From Marinibactrum halimedae (GTDB lineage Bacteria > Pseudomonadota > Gammaproteobacteria > Pseudomonadales > Cellvibrionaceae): a stretch of 61,088 bases of DNA. The position numbers and the translations under genes are program-made. The stretch lies in NCBI RefSeq assembly GCF_021234875.1, contig NZ_JAJQVM010000033.1, forward strand, positions 1-61,088, read 5' to 3'. This document shows positions 43,197-52,446 of the stretch, in pieces (the stretch's first letter is position 1; each line of letters opens with the position of its first letter). The notes beneath the pieces were generated by a model. The model made no database searches. It saw nothing but the letters and a program-made list of their open reading frames with translations, and had not been told where the DNA came from.

Positions 43197-46100
43197 CTAA
43201 TCGTTAGTGGAGATTTGTTGTGTGTTGAATCCGCTAAAGTTTCTTAATAAAAGAGGAATTAATCCTAATAAAGCGGTTAATATAGCTAAAATTGATTCTA
43301 CTCCCTCTCCAGAACTTCGTAACACTAATACAATTAATACTAAGGTGACGACCATAATAGGTAAACGTATCCACTGCCAAATACCGGTATTGGTTGACTC
43401 TAGCCAATCGGTCATATCCGATTGCTTCTCTGCTGTGCGTACAAAGCGTTGAAAGCTGAAATTGACGATATGCCAACCTCTATCACGATAGAGATACCCT
43501 TTTCGAGTCAAATGCTCAAGTGCTTCAATATTGGCGGGGTTCGGCCAATAACCATTGGCTATTTGATAAAGTAAAAGCTTTTCATCTTGCGTGCATTGCT
43601 GCCACTTATATTGATACAATTCAGAAGCATGAGTAAAAAAGTATTCAATGATTTGATCATTATTCCAGTGCTTCGATAACGTTAAATTAGTCATTGCTAA
43701 AGGCTCAATACTAGAAAAAAGGCCCTTAAATTCTCTTTTTATTGAATGTAGTTCATCCCACCCATTGGTTTCGTACTGAAGGATCTGTAATGAGTTTTCA
43801 GACTGTTCTATATATTTCTTCTTGTGTGGAATATAGTCATGATGCTTTTCAAATTGCGATAAAAGTGAGCCCCATTCTAGTTTTTCATTAGGCTCAATAA
43901 TGTTGAGAGGGCTAAAATCAGAGTAGGAATCTTGATGGCATATTTTATAAAGAGGTGTAGTTTCACATAGTATGATAACGTGTAAGTTGGGTATTTCTGA
44001 AATTGACTTTATAAAATAAAAGGCGCTTTTTCTAGCTTCTTTATTAGAAAGTGCAAGCTCTATATCCTGTATTATGATGCAATTGCATTCTGGTTGGTTG
44101 CTCTGGCATACAGTCAAGATTGTATTTTTATTTTCTTCTACGTTTTCAATTAGATTAATTATACTGATGGCTCGATTAAAAAATAATTTTTCTTCAAAGT
44201 GGCTTGATGTTAAATCTACAATTTTTGAGGTGTTGGGCTGAATGATTTGTATCAGTATTTTTCTTTGTCCTTCGAGTTTATTTTTTAGCCATTGAGAAGT
44301 GGGGTTAATAGAGCCCTTTGATTTTACTCTATAGCTGTTTGGCATTACTTCGCCTAACAGTTTTTTCACAAAAAATATTTTAATTGTTTTTTGGGATAGT
44401 AAAACAAGAAGAAAAGTGGACATGATTGTAAATATAAATTGCGAGGTTGTAGCAAACTGAAAAAATCCATCAGGATGAAAATAAATTTTATTATCTTCTT
44501 TCTCTTTTTGAGTTGAAAAGTAGAGTCTGTCGCTATTCAGTTCGCTTACTTCAAATATACTCTTTATAAGTGATTCTATGATGAAGTCATGGGGTTCTAT
44601 GTGTAGCTCTTTTGTGTTTTGTGATGTTTTTGAATCGGGTGGTAAGTGAATCCAATCTAGATTTTTTGCAGAGTAAAGGGTTGACAATTTTTCGGTTGTT
44701 AGCCACTGCTCATATTGAAATTTCTCTTTGGGTATACCCATACTTACTAGGTAGTTATCAATAGAGGTAATATACTGAGCATTCGCATTTTTTAAATGTT
44801 CAGAGTGAATATAACTTTGATGAAGTAATAAGTATTTATTGGCGCTGTTTAAAATAAATATGGAAGGGATTAAGGCTGCTAGCCACCAAAGTGCTGCGCA
44901 ATACCATGTATAACCATTGATGGAATTACATTTTTTTGTTAATAAGCATAACTCTCTTCTTTTTAGTTTATTCTTTATGTGCTTGAATGAAAACAATAAA
45001 AATACTATTGCGGTTAGGGCAAAGAAAAACGATATTAAATCTGACCCCGATATTTCTGCTTCAAAAGTTGTTATACCTATTTTTTTATAAGAGATTATAC
45101 TCAATAAAGTTAAACTAAACATTAAAGGTAAGAGGGGCGTTTTGAATATGCTTTTTTCATGGGTTAACCTATACCTTATACAGAATAAAGTAATGACACC
45201 AGCAAGAAGCCAAATAATTAATCTAAAAGAAAGTTGATGGGTTATGCCTAAGGAAAATAATAATATAATATTCAGAGAAAAAATAGAAAGAGCAATGCTA
45301 GGATATAAGCTTTCGAAAGAGGGATTGTATCGCAGAATTTCTCGCCAATAAGTTTGATTAGTTCCATATCTGCACCATAAAAATAGAGGAATTATTATAC
45401 CAATAAATAACCCGGTAGAAATAAAGACTAATATCATATTTTCAAGTAGCAAGGGCGTTTGTTTGTGATAAATAGCCAAATTCCAAGGTATGTTTTTATG
45501 CAGTTTCCCCACAAAAAATAAATGCTGAGAATTTCTATAATTGGTTTTAAATGATGTTGGGGCATTTGGATTTTGTTGATGCTTTATAAGTGCATATAGG
45601 CGTGAGTCATTGTTTGTTTCTATAAAAATATTCTCCACAAGGCTTCTTTCGTCTTTGTCGTGATACAAAACATCCCCGTTATTATTAAAAACAATGTAAC
45701 CAAAATTGGGAGGCATAACTCGATTAAAAAAAGTGCGCATTTTTGAGCCTAAACTTAAAATTTTACGATTTTTTTCTTTTTCATATTTATTTGCGAATAA
45801 AGAGAATGAAAATTGTGTGCTTTTTCTTCCGTCTCGTATGTTGTAGATTCTTTCAATAAATAATCCAGATTGGCAGATGTTACCCTTATTTTTTGATTTT
45901 TCATTTAAATACCATAAATCGCATGAGGTAGCATTTTTAAAATAATTTCTTTTTTTGAGAGATATATCATGAAGAGGATAAAGTTTTGGTTTTAACCAAT
46001 ATGATGGTAAAAGTTGTTCTACTGTTAATTCGTTAGCTTTTTTAGAATTTTGATTTAATAAAAAGGAATGCTTAGGGGCAAAAATGCCTTTATGATTTAA

Positions 46101-47411
46101 TTCAAAAGCATGTTCTAGGATGTAGTAGTTTTCGTTGTTCTTTTTAATAAGCAAATCTGGATGAGAACAGTTTTCAAATTGTATTATATTTGTTTTTCGT
46201 TCTTGTTTGGTTGTGTTGATGGCTAAATCGCAACTGCTTTCATTGTTTTTCGATAAAAATTTATCTTTTTGTTTGACAATATTATCTATTTCCTTTTTAA
46301 AATCTTCGTGGATGCTTCTATAAAGGGAATACCCTTGTTGCTTGGTGACCTCTTGATAATAAGAAGAAAAAAAGTAATCACCGCTAGCGATTGATAAAAT
46401 TCCAAAAAGAATGATAGAACCAAGTAATAACTGACTAATATCTGAAGGTGTAAATGAGTAATTTTTTGAACAAAACCTGAGCTTAATAAGAGGGGTGGCA
46501 GCAAGTAGGGCAACCAAGCTCAATACGGAGGCAATAGCCACAGCGGGAGATATTTTAAGTTTCGCAAGTCTGATTTTTTTCTGAGGCGTAATGCCAATTA
46601 AATAAAGTTGTTTAACCTCTTGAATAGAATGTCTAATGTTAATAGGCTGAACATAGATGTTGTATAAAATGCCTCCCATCTCTTTCTCTGATATTTTACT
46701 GTACTCTTTGGTTGTGAAGTCTTGACTCTTATTACTTTTAACAGTGGATTCAACCAGTAGACCTTGCGCATTCTTAAAACTCAAGTCAGCCGTAATTGAA
46801 TCGTTTTTTAATATGAATTTTTGCGATTTTATATTGCCCATCTCATCTGTAAGTAACACAAAAGGGAATAAAAGAAGGTTTTCAGAAATCATATCGTTCA
46901 GGGGGGTTGAAAAAACGCCACTAAATGTGGTTAATCGAAGATTTCCCTTATGTATCTCTATATATAATCTTTCAGATTTAACAGATGATTTTAAATTATT
47001 TTTTTTATTGGGTGAGTAGGTTAAGTTTTTTAATGAATTACTTTTGTTAACGAGTTCAACTCTTTTTTTGACTTCTTCTTTTTTTCTCTTTATTGCTTCT
47101 TTTGAAAGATTATACCGATTTAGAGCACTTTTGATTTCGCTTGATTCTTGTCTGTTGCCTGAATAAGTAAGAATGTCATCTGTTGGGGCTGATATGTCTT
47201 CACTTGTAATTTCAGTAATTTTAGCAATTTGATCTATAGTGGTAGATATTGTTTTGCTGACTTCATTCAGTTCTCTAAAATGAAGTTGATTTTGATAATC
47301 TTGGTTTTGTTGTATTTTATAATAATACATAACTCCGCATATAGCGGCGGCAAGTATTAATGTGGTAGTAAATAGAAGAAAGTTGACTATTTTTCGTCTT
47401 GCAGGCGACAT
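43197..47411 (-). CDS. Large multi-domain membrane protein, family unrecognised
   Basis: This 1404-aa protein is very AT-rich in codon use. From the N-terminus: one TM (about 11-30), an extracytoplasmic coiled and mixed region (about 35-285), two TMs (about 289-308 and 326-345), a second extracytoplasmic domain (about 346-680) with sensor-like strands (NYGYIVFNNNGDVLYHDKDE style), a block of several TMs (about 690-920), another TM near 1030, and a cytoplasmic part (about 1040-1340). The last part has NTPase-like pieces (CNCIIIQDIELAL like a Walker B, VIILCETTP like sensor 1) and then a helical FLLYQIANGYW...LTRKGYL...FQRFV end, but I see no Walker A, so any NTPase is degenerate. Two TMs close the protein. 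GGGAG precedes the ATG. A membrane sensor with a STAND-like end is the best guess. Confidence 0.8.
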   Translation of the reverse strand: MSPARRKIVNFLLFTTTLILAAAICGVMYYYKIQQNQDYQNQLHFRELNEVSKTISTTIDQIAKITEITSEDISAPTDDILTYSGNRQESSEIKSALNRYNLSKEAIKRKKEEVKKRVELVNKSNSLKNLTYSPNKKNNLKSSVKSERLYIEIHKGNLRLTTFSGVFSTPLNDMISENLLLFPFVLLTDEMGNIKSQKFILKNDSITADLSFKNAQGLLVESTVKSNKSQDFTTKEYSKISEKEMGGILYNIYVQPINIRHSIQEVKQLYLIGITPQKKIRLAKLKISPAVAIASVLSLVALLAATPLIKLRFCSKNYSFTPSDISQLLLGSIILFGILSIASGDYFFSSYYQEVTKQQGYSLYRSIHEDFKKEIDNIVKQKDKFLSKNNESSCDLAINTTKQERKTNIIQFENCSHPDLLIKKNNENYYILEHAFELNHKGIFAPKHSFLLNQNSKKANELTVEQLLPSYWLKPKLYPLHDISLKKRNYFKNATSCDLWYLNEKSKNKGNICQSGLFIERIYNIRDGRKSTQFSFSLFANKYEKEKNRKILSLGSKMRTFFNRVMPPNFGYIVFNNNGDVLYHDKDERSLVENIFIETNNDSRLYALIKHQQNPNAPTSFKTNYRNSQHLFFVGKLHKNIPWNLAIYHKQTPLLLENMILVFISTGLFIGIIIPLFLWCRYGTNQTYWREILRYNPSFESLYPSIALSIFSLNIILLFSLGITHQLSFRLIIWLLAGVITLFCIRYRLTHEKSIFKTPLLPLMFSLTLLSIISYKKIGITTFEAEISGSDLISFFFALTAIVFLLFSFKHIKNKLKRRELCLLTKKCNSINGYTWYCAALWWLAALIPSIFILNSANKYLLLHQSYIHSEHLKNANAQYITSIDNYLVSMGIPKEKFQYEQWLTTEKLSTLYSAKNLDWIHLPPDSKTSQNTKELHIEPHDFIIESLIKSIFEVSELNSDRLYFSTQKEKEDNKIYFHPDGFFQFATTSQFIFTIMSTFLLVLLSQKTIKIFFVKKLLGEVMPNSYRVKSKGSINPTSQWLKNKLEGQRKILIQIIQPNTSKIVDLTSSHFEEKLFFNRAISIINLIENVEENKNTILTVCQSNQPECNCIIIQDIELALSNKEARKSAFYFIKSISEIPNLHVIILCETTPLYKICHQDSYSDFSPLNIIEPNEKLEWGSLLSQFEKHHDYIPHKKKYIEQSENSLQILQYETNGWDELHSIKREFKGLFSSIEPLAMTNLTLSKHWNNDQIIEYFFTHASELYQYKWQQCTQDEKLLLYQIANGYWPNPANIEALEHLTRKGYLYRDRGWHIVNFSFQRFVRTAEKQSDMTDWLESTNTGIWQWIRLPIMVVTLVLIVLVLRSSGEGVESILAILTALLGLIPLLLRNFSGFNTQQISTND

Positions 47412-47687
47412 CGTAAGCTCCCTGTGATGTCTTAAATCCTATAGCGCTAAGTATAGTTTAATAAAAAATACATATTTATTTAAATTATGATCTTGAGCCA
47501 CTTTATTTGAATAATAATATAACCTCTTAGCGTGATTGATTATTGGTCAGGGGTGTTGATTATGATGGTTAAGAATAATAGGTAACGTATTATATCTGAC
47601 CTAGTTATCATTTGTGTGCAGTTTGATTCAAAAATTTATTTATTGCTTTTCATGGTTACTGAGACAATATACAATAATGGAGTTATT

Positions 47688-47738
47688 ATGGTTGTATTTT
47701 CTCATGAGTTGGTATGCGTAGATTTTCTTTTGCTTTAA
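47688..47738 (+). CDS. Possible leader peptide overlapping the Cys-rich gene
   Basis: ATG at 47688 with GGAG seven bases upstream opens a 16-codon frame (MVVFSHELVCVDFLLL) that ends inside the next gene in another frame. The main gene's own SD is weak, so coupling is conceivable. It is very short, so treat it as speculative. The rest of 47412-47687 shows nothing I can support. Confidence 0.25.
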   Translation: MVVFSHELVCVDFLLL

Positions 47739-48124
47739 TCTTTATATTGATGTGTTGCCAAGTGGCGAACGCATCGGTAATTTGTTGTATAGCTAAAGGG
47801 ATGACAAGTAATTCAGATGTGGAAAGTCAGGCGGATGATATTGTAAGAAAAGGAGAGCAAGCGCTATTCACTTCTCCATGCCACAGTGAAAACCAATACG
47901 ATACGTTATCTTTCCAAGTATTTGAAGATAAGAGTACATCATTATCTTCACCTGCCGATGATGGCCATTACTGTCAATGTGATGCCTGTTCCTATTATTC
48001 GTGTGCTTTTGATATGAGTATTTTTGAAGCGCAGGTATTTAATCTCTCTCCTTCAGTTTATCTCATTCAACCTTCTCCTATTTATCTTCACGATATTGAT
48101 TATCCTCCGAAGCAGTTTGCCTAA
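47714..48124 (+). CDS. Secreted cysteine-rich protein of the metal operon
   Basis: This 136-aa protein has a signal peptide (ALIFILMCCQVANAS). The mature part has cysteines at 24-25, 56, 87, 89, 92 and 97, including the CQCDAC cluster, and a few histidines. The layout is reminiscent of small secreted Cys-rich metal-binding proteins (DUF2946-like) but is not a clear family match. It leads a run of four co-directional genes, ending in an HMA protein and a MerT-like protein, so metal binding in the periplasm is the natural idea. Confidence 0.65.
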   Translation: MRRFSFALIFILMCCQVANASVICCIAKGMTSNSDVESQADDIVRKGEQALFTSPCHSENQYDTLSFQVFEDKSTSLSSPADDGHYCQCDACSYYSCAFDMSIFEAQVFNLSPSVYLIQPSPIYLHDIDYPPKQFA

Positions 48125-48205
48125 ATTTTACCTTTTATATTAGTAGATCAATCACAGTAGTTTTTGCTGGATGGTCCTGCGTATTTAAAATTTAGGATGT
48201 TTACT

Positions 48206-48889
48206 ATGTGCAAAATCATTTTTCCTAAAATGGTTCATTTGCATCCCATAATAAGCAAACTGGTAATAATATTTATATTGCTTGTATTGTCTTATGATGC
48301 TCTGTCACGACCGGTTTCATACCCTGGTGGAGTGACATTAATGCAAAGTAATAATGCGAATGTGCAGTCGCTTCATGTGCACTACTCTCCGACAGCAAAA
48401 TATTCGGTGGGATATCGTGGGGAATACTGGCGTAATGATCAGTTTTGGCTCCACACAGTTCAGGCAAATAGCCTATTGAGGCGCTGGAATGGTACGGCAT
48501 ATCAAGCCAATGTCTATATGAAGTCTGGAGTTGGCGTCGCTCATTTCTCAGGTGCTACTTCTAAAAAAAATTCGGCGTTAGCTGCCTTCACTGGTCTAGC
48601 AATGGATTGGGAAAATCGACACTATTTTATCTCTTATGAGAATCGTCTCTATTCGTCACGAAAATTTGAAGATTTTACTTCTCATAATTTTCGTGTGGGC
48701 ATTGCTCCTTATGTTGGTGATTATGGAGACTTTCATACATGGTTTATGGTGCAACTAGATTATCTTTCTCACCAGAATGATTCGATGATGATTACACCTT
48801 TAATACGCATTTTTAAGAATGAGTATCTTGCTGAATTGGGTGTTAATAAAGAAGGTGATTTTTTGGCTAATGTGATTATACGATTTTAG
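48206..48889 (+). CDS. Putative outer-membrane barrel protein of the metal operon
   Basis: This 227-aa protein has a signal peptide (about residues 14-34, LVIIFILLVLSYDALS). The mature part alternates short amphipathic strands (YSVGYRGEYW, FWLHTVQANSLLRRW, YFISYENRLYSSRKF, FRVGIAPYVGDYG) and ends 'LANVIIRF' with the terminal Phe of outer-membrane barrels, so I expect about ten strands. It has no known metal motif. AGGA eight bases before the ATG at 48206 sets the start; a TTG frame opens at 48164. It is eight bases before the HMA gene. Confidence 0.7.
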   Translation: MCKIIFPKMVHLHPIISKLVIIFILLVLSYDALSRPVSYPGGVTLMQSNNANVQSLHVHYSPTAKYSVGYRGEYWRNDQFWLHTVQANSLLRRWNGTAYQANVYMKSGVGVAHFSGATSKKNSALAAFTGLAMDWENRHYFISYENRLYSSRKFEDFTSHNFRVGIAPYVGDYGDFHTWFMVQLDYLSHQNDSMMITPLIRIFKNEYLAELGVNKEGDFLANVIIRF

Positions 48890-48896
48890 GTGATAC

Positions 48897-49208
48897 ATGA
48901 AAATTATTTTATTTATTTTGGTCTTTGGCGTTTATCAATCTAATGCAGCTTTTGCTAAAGATGCAACAGGTTGTACTTCTATTATTGATATAGAGGTAAA
49001 TGGATTAGTCTGTGATTTTTGCGCTAGAGCATTAGAAAAAGTTTTTGGGCGTAATGACAGCGTTCAAGATGTACAGGTCAATCTTGATGAGGGTAAGGTC
49101 TCAGTGATTTTAAAGCCAAATAAAATAATAAGTGATGATGATCTCAGAGAGCTCATTCAAGATTCTGGTTATAATGTAGCCTCTATTGATCGAGGTATTT
49201 GTAGATGA
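48897..49208 (+). CDS. HMA-domain metal-binding protein (MerP-like)
   Basis: This 103-aa protein has a signal peptide (about 1-20) and then a heavy-metal-associated domain with the metal-binding pair Cys39-x-x-Cys42 in 'EVNGLVCDFCARALEKVF' and the usual VSVILKPNKIISDDDLRELIQDSGY ending. It should bind a soft metal (Hg(II) or Cu(I)) in the periplasm and hand it to the MerT-like protein whose start overlaps its stop region. AGGTG overlaps the preceding stop and sets the start. Confidence 0.85.
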   Translation: MKIILFILVFGVYQSNAAFAKDATGCTSIIDIEVNGLVCDFCARALEKVFGRNDSVQDVQVNLDEGKVSVILKPNKIISDDDLRELIQDSGYNVASIDRGICR

Positions 49209-49594
49209 ATACTAAGATAATCAATAATAAAGAAATCATTGCCCCTACATTGGCGCTGTTTACTTCTTTTGGGACGTTACTCTGTTGTGCATTACCGGCG
49301 CTACTGGTAACGCTGGGTGCTGGAGCTGCTTTGGCGAGTATTGTGGCGACGATGCCATGGTTAGTGGTTATATCGAAATATAAAATAAGTGTTTTTTCTG
49401 TATCGGGATTTATGATTTTGATGGCAGGGGTTATGCAATGGAAGGCGCGTAACCGCACCTGCCCAATTGATGCACTTCAAGCAGAAGCATGCCAACGATT
49501 ACGACGATCGAGCTTATATCTTTATTGGGGCTCTATTTTGATCTGGTGTATTGGATTCTTTTTTGCTTTTATTGCAGTACATATTTTTTACTGA
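49205..49594 (+). CDS. MerT-like inner-membrane metal transporter
   Basis: This 129-aa protein has three membrane helices (about 13-42, 45-80, 105-128). The first helix carries the Cys-Cys pair (27-28, LLCCALPALLVTLGAGAALAS) that defines MerT-type transporters. A periplasmic or cytoplasmic loop has Cys86 and Cys96 (CPIDALQAEAC). It overlaps the HMA gene by four bases. MerT moves Hg(II) in from the periplasm; relatives may handle other soft metals. No merA, merR or P-type ATPase is in the window. Confidence 0.85.
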   Translation: MNTKIINNKEIIAPTLALFTSFGTLLCCALPALLVTLGAGAALASIVATMPWLVVISKYKISVFSVSGFMILMAGVMQWKARNRTCPIDALQAEACQRLRRSSLYLYWGSILIWCIGFFFAFIAVHIFY

Positions 49595-49698
49595 ACCTGA
49601 GGATCAACAAAAAGCATAGAGCAGCCGTATGTTGTTCTATGCGAAAAAGAAGGATTGAAACCGAGTTCGATAATAAAAATATAAAACTTAACCTAATG

Positions 49699-50175
49699 CT
49701 AAGGTACTAACTCCAATGGCAGTTCTGTTGAATATTTCACTTCGCTCAAGGCGACACTGGAATTAATATCCTGAACACCTGGGAGTTGTGATAAATGGTG
49801 ACGAAAAAACTCCTCATAACTTTCAATATCTCGCGTAACAATACGAAGTAAAAAGTCAATTCTCCCCAGCATCACATAACATTCTGTCACTTCAGGGAAG
49901 GAGCGAATTTTTTCTTCAAAAGCTCCAAGGGCTTGTCGTCCGTTCGCTGAGAGTTTGACTTCAGCATACACCACCACATTGAGACCAAGTTGTTTGCGAT
50001 TGAGCATGGCCACGCGTGTTTGAATAATGCCTGCTTCTTCCATGCGTTTTATTCGACGCCAGCATGGGGGTTGTGAAAGATTGACGTGCTCGGCGATTTC
50101 AGCGGCAGATAGACTGGCGTCCGTTTGAAGTAAGGTGAGGATTCGTCTGTCAATTTTATCCAGTTCCAGGGACAT
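49699..50175 (-). CDS. Lrp/AsnC-family transcriptional regulator
   Basis: This 158-aa protein has an N-terminal AsnC-type HTH (LDKIDRRILTLLQTDASLSAAEIAEHVNLSQPPCWRRIKRMEEAGII) and a C-terminal RAM effector domain (about 70-150, GRIDFLLRIVTRDIESYEEFF), the usual architecture. It resembles BkdR/AsnC-type members that respond to branched-chain amino acids. It is divergent from leucine dehydrogenase and probably controls it. Confidence 0.93.
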   Translation of the reverse strand: MSLELDKIDRRILTLLQTDASLSAAEIAEHVNLSQPPCWRRIKRMEEAGIIQTRVAMLNRKQLGLNVVVYAEVKLSANGRQALGAFEEKIRSFPEVTECYVMLGRIDFLLRIVTRDIESYEEFFRHHLSQLPGVQDINSSVALSEVKYSTELPLELVP

Positions 50176-50254
50176 TTCAATCTCGTATATTAGGGTCTGT
50201 GAAAGTATTAATTTTTAAAATAATAGCATTATGAAGTATAATTCATGCGTGTAA

Positions 50255-50271
50255 AATACTTTTGGAGTATT
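50255..50271. promoter_or_regulatory. Candidate Lrp operator
   Basis: AATACTTTTGGAGTATT is a perfect 6-bp inverted repeat with a 5-bp spacer, in the divergent gap between lrp and the dehydrogenase. A looser ATTATGAAGTAT copy lies about 25 bp to its left. The regulator's site is inferred from position. Confidence 0.45.
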
Positions 50272-50413
50272 ATAATGCATAAAGATTACTCACTGTCTTT
50301 TCTATACTGTCCCACATGAACTTATGGGGAATGGCCCCTTAGGTATGCGTATCCCAAAGAGTGGTATGCATTGCAATGTGTTTGTTTTTTATTCAGATAA
50401 TGGACAGAGGTCT

Positions 50414-51448
50414 ATGAGCGTTTTCAGTCATCTCGAATTTGATCATCATGAGCAGGTCGCATTTTGTCACGATAAAAAGACAGGTTTAAAAGCGATTATT
50501 GCTGTGCATAACACATACCGTGGCCCCGCTTTGGGGGGGTGTCGAATGTGGCCTTATGCGGATGAGGATGAGGCTTTAAATGATGCATTACGTTTGTCGC
50601 GTGGTATGACGTACAAATCTGCTTTGGCGAATTTACCATTGGGTGGTGGTAAAGCGGTGATTATTGGCAACCCTAGGCAGGATAAAACACCTGAATTGTT
50701 AAGAGCATTAGGTGAGTTTATTCAAAAACTGGCCGGTCGCTATGTGACAGCAGAAGATTCTGGCACCAGCGTTGCCGACATGAAAATCATCGGCGAGTGT
50801 ACAGAATATGTGTCGGGTGTGGCAGAAGGCACAGAGTCTGGTGGCGACCCTTCACCGGCGACCGCTTATGGAACCTTTGTGGGGTTAAAAGCTGCTGTGA
50901 AGCACCGTTTAGGTAAAGACGATCTTTCGGGCATAAAAGTGGCGATTCAGGGAGTGGGTAATGTGGGTTATCACCTGGCTGGTCATTTAAAATCGGCAGG
51001 GGCGGAGCTGTTTGTGTGTGATATTCATGCTGAGCATGTTGAGCGTGTGGTCAATGAGTACGGCGCTACCGCTGTTGCACCTGAAGAAATCTACGGTTTG
51101 GAAGTGGATGTATTCGCACCTTGTGCAATGGGAGCGATTTTAAACGATACGACTTTACCTCAATTATCTGCCTCAGTGATTGCAGGAGCGGCGAATAACC
51201 AGTTAGCAACCCCTGAGCATGGAGAGCGCCTGCATGAAATGGAAATACTCTATACACCTGATTATGTGATTAATGCGGGGGGTATCATCGATATTCATTA
51301 CCAGCGCAGTAACGGATCCCATGAAGATTCCATGAGGCATGTGGAGTCGATTGGTGAAACGTTGAGTGAAATTTTTACACGCTCTTCTGAGCAGAATCGT
51401 GCTACTCATGTCATTGCGGATGAATTGGCAGAAGAGCGTTTTCAATAA
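50414..51448 (+). CDS. Leucine dehydrogenase (Glu/Leu/Phe/Val dehydrogenase family)
   Basis: This 344-aa enzyme oxidatively deaminates branched-chain amino acids with NAD. It has the family motif [18 protein letters not shown] with catalytic Lys (about residue 80), [14 protein letters not shown] just before it, the NAD-binding [17 protein letters not shown] and ITEDSGTS-like '[12 protein letters not shown]'. The late segment [15 protein letters not shown] is typical of leucine dehydrogenases. ATG 50414 with AGAGG upstream gives the normal length; an ATG at 50324 would add 30 unusual residues. Divergent from the Lrp gene. Confidence 0.95.
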   Translation: MSVFSHLEFDHHEQVAFCHDKKTGLKAIIAVHNTYRGPALGGCRMWPYADEDEALNDALRLSRGMTYKSALANLPLGGGKAVIIGNPRQDKTPELLRALGEFIQKLAGRYVTAEDSGTSVADMKIIGECTEYVSGVAEGTESGGDPSPATAYGTFVGLKAAVKHRLGKDDLSGIKVAIQGVGNVGYHLAGHLKSAGAELFVCDIHAEHVERVVNEYGATAVAPEEIYGLEVDVFAPCAMGAILNDTTLPQLSASVIAGAANNQLATPEHGERLHEMEILYTPDYVINAGGIIDIHYQRSNGSHEDSMRHVESIGETLSEIFTRSSEQNRATHVIADELAEERFQ

Positions 51449-51480
51449 ATTTATCTGGGATTCGCTGTTTGAATAATGAT

Positions 51481-51516
51481 GCTACCCCCTTTTTAAAATA
51501 TTTAGCGGGGGGTAGC
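51481..51516. terminator. Hairpin between convergent genes
   Basis: GCTACCCCC (51481-51489) pairs with GGGGGTAGC (51508-51516). It lies between the dehydrogenase and the glycosyltransferase stop codons; the U-tract is poor on both sides. Confidence 0.6.
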
Positions 51517-51520
51517 GTAT

Positions 51521-52372
51521 TTAACAGGAAGGTGAAAATGGCGTATGCTGAATAAGCTGTAGAACTCTTTTTTTTATGCCATTCACTTTATGAAAGCACC
51601 AAAATCGAATTTCTGACCAATAATATCCTGCAACTTCATTAAAAGAAAAAGTTAAAGTTTTTTCTCTGGAAAAATAATTTAGTGTATTCGACTTCTTTAG
51701 CCAATCATTGTCAGATTTATTCTTTACATGAAAAAAACTGTATGGATTTCCAATTCTTATGTTGCGTCGCTGCTTAATTTGCTCGGGTGTTCGCTCTGCA
51801 TAGTGACGGCAAATGGGCGAAGGGCGATATAAATTATTGCAATGTGGCGGTATTCGACCACTTACCCCTTCTGACCATTTTTGATCGGGATTGTTTTTAA
51901 AGAAACGAACTTCACGCCAATTGATTTTGTAGAATCTACGTCGTTCCGTTATGGTCTTGCTCCTGTCTTCAAGGATATAATTTTCAAAATCTTTATCGGT
52001 GAAATAAAATTGAGCTTGCCAAACTCGCATATGATCTTTGCCTTTTTGAGAAGCAATTTTAAGCATGGGCTTGGGGCTTTCGTTTAACATTTCATCAGCA
52101 TCAAGAATATACCACCAATCGTCATGCGTATATTGATGGTTGTATAAGTTATAAACGCGGTTGCGTAATTGATTTTTGAAAATCTCATCTGAATGTGCAG
52201 CAATGACTACTTTTGGGTTTTCTTTAGAGAGCGCTTGAATTTTTTCGTAACTACCATCTGTAGAGCCATTGTCGAATACATAGATGGTGTCACAAAATAA
52301 AAGGGCATTTTCAAGAGTCTCAATAATGACATCTTGTTCATTTTTTACCATGCAGATTGCATTTAGTTTCAT
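51521..52372 (-). CDS. Glycosyltransferase family 2 protein
   Basis: This 283-aa protein has the GT2 opening 'MKLNAICMVKNEQDVIIETL', then VFDNGSTDGSY and the metal-binding LDADEML (DxD) near residue 92. There is no membrane helix. It is the last gene of the exopolysaccharide run, 75 bases after the polymerase/ligase gene, and would add a sugar to the repeat unit or a related glycan. Substrate unknown. Confidence 0.88.
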   Translation of the reverse strand: MKLNAICMVKNEQDVIIETLENALLFCDTIYVFDNGSTDGSYEKIQALSKENPKVVIAAHSDEIFKNQLRNRVYNLYNHQYTHDDWWYILDADEMLNESPKPMLKIASQKGKDHMRVWQAQFYFTDKDFENYILEDRSKTITERRRFYKINWREVRFFKNNPDQKWSEGVSGRIPPHCNNLYRPSPICRHYAERTPEQIKQRRNIRIGNPYSFFHVKNKSDNDWLKKSNTLNYFSREKTLTFSFNEVAGYYWSEIRFWCFHKVNGIKKRVLQLIQHTPFSPSC

Positions 52373-52446
52373 ATTAACCTCTTACTATTTTGCGAGTTTG
52401 TTAAATCAGAAGGCTTTAAAATTAACTTTAATGATGGCAATGATTG

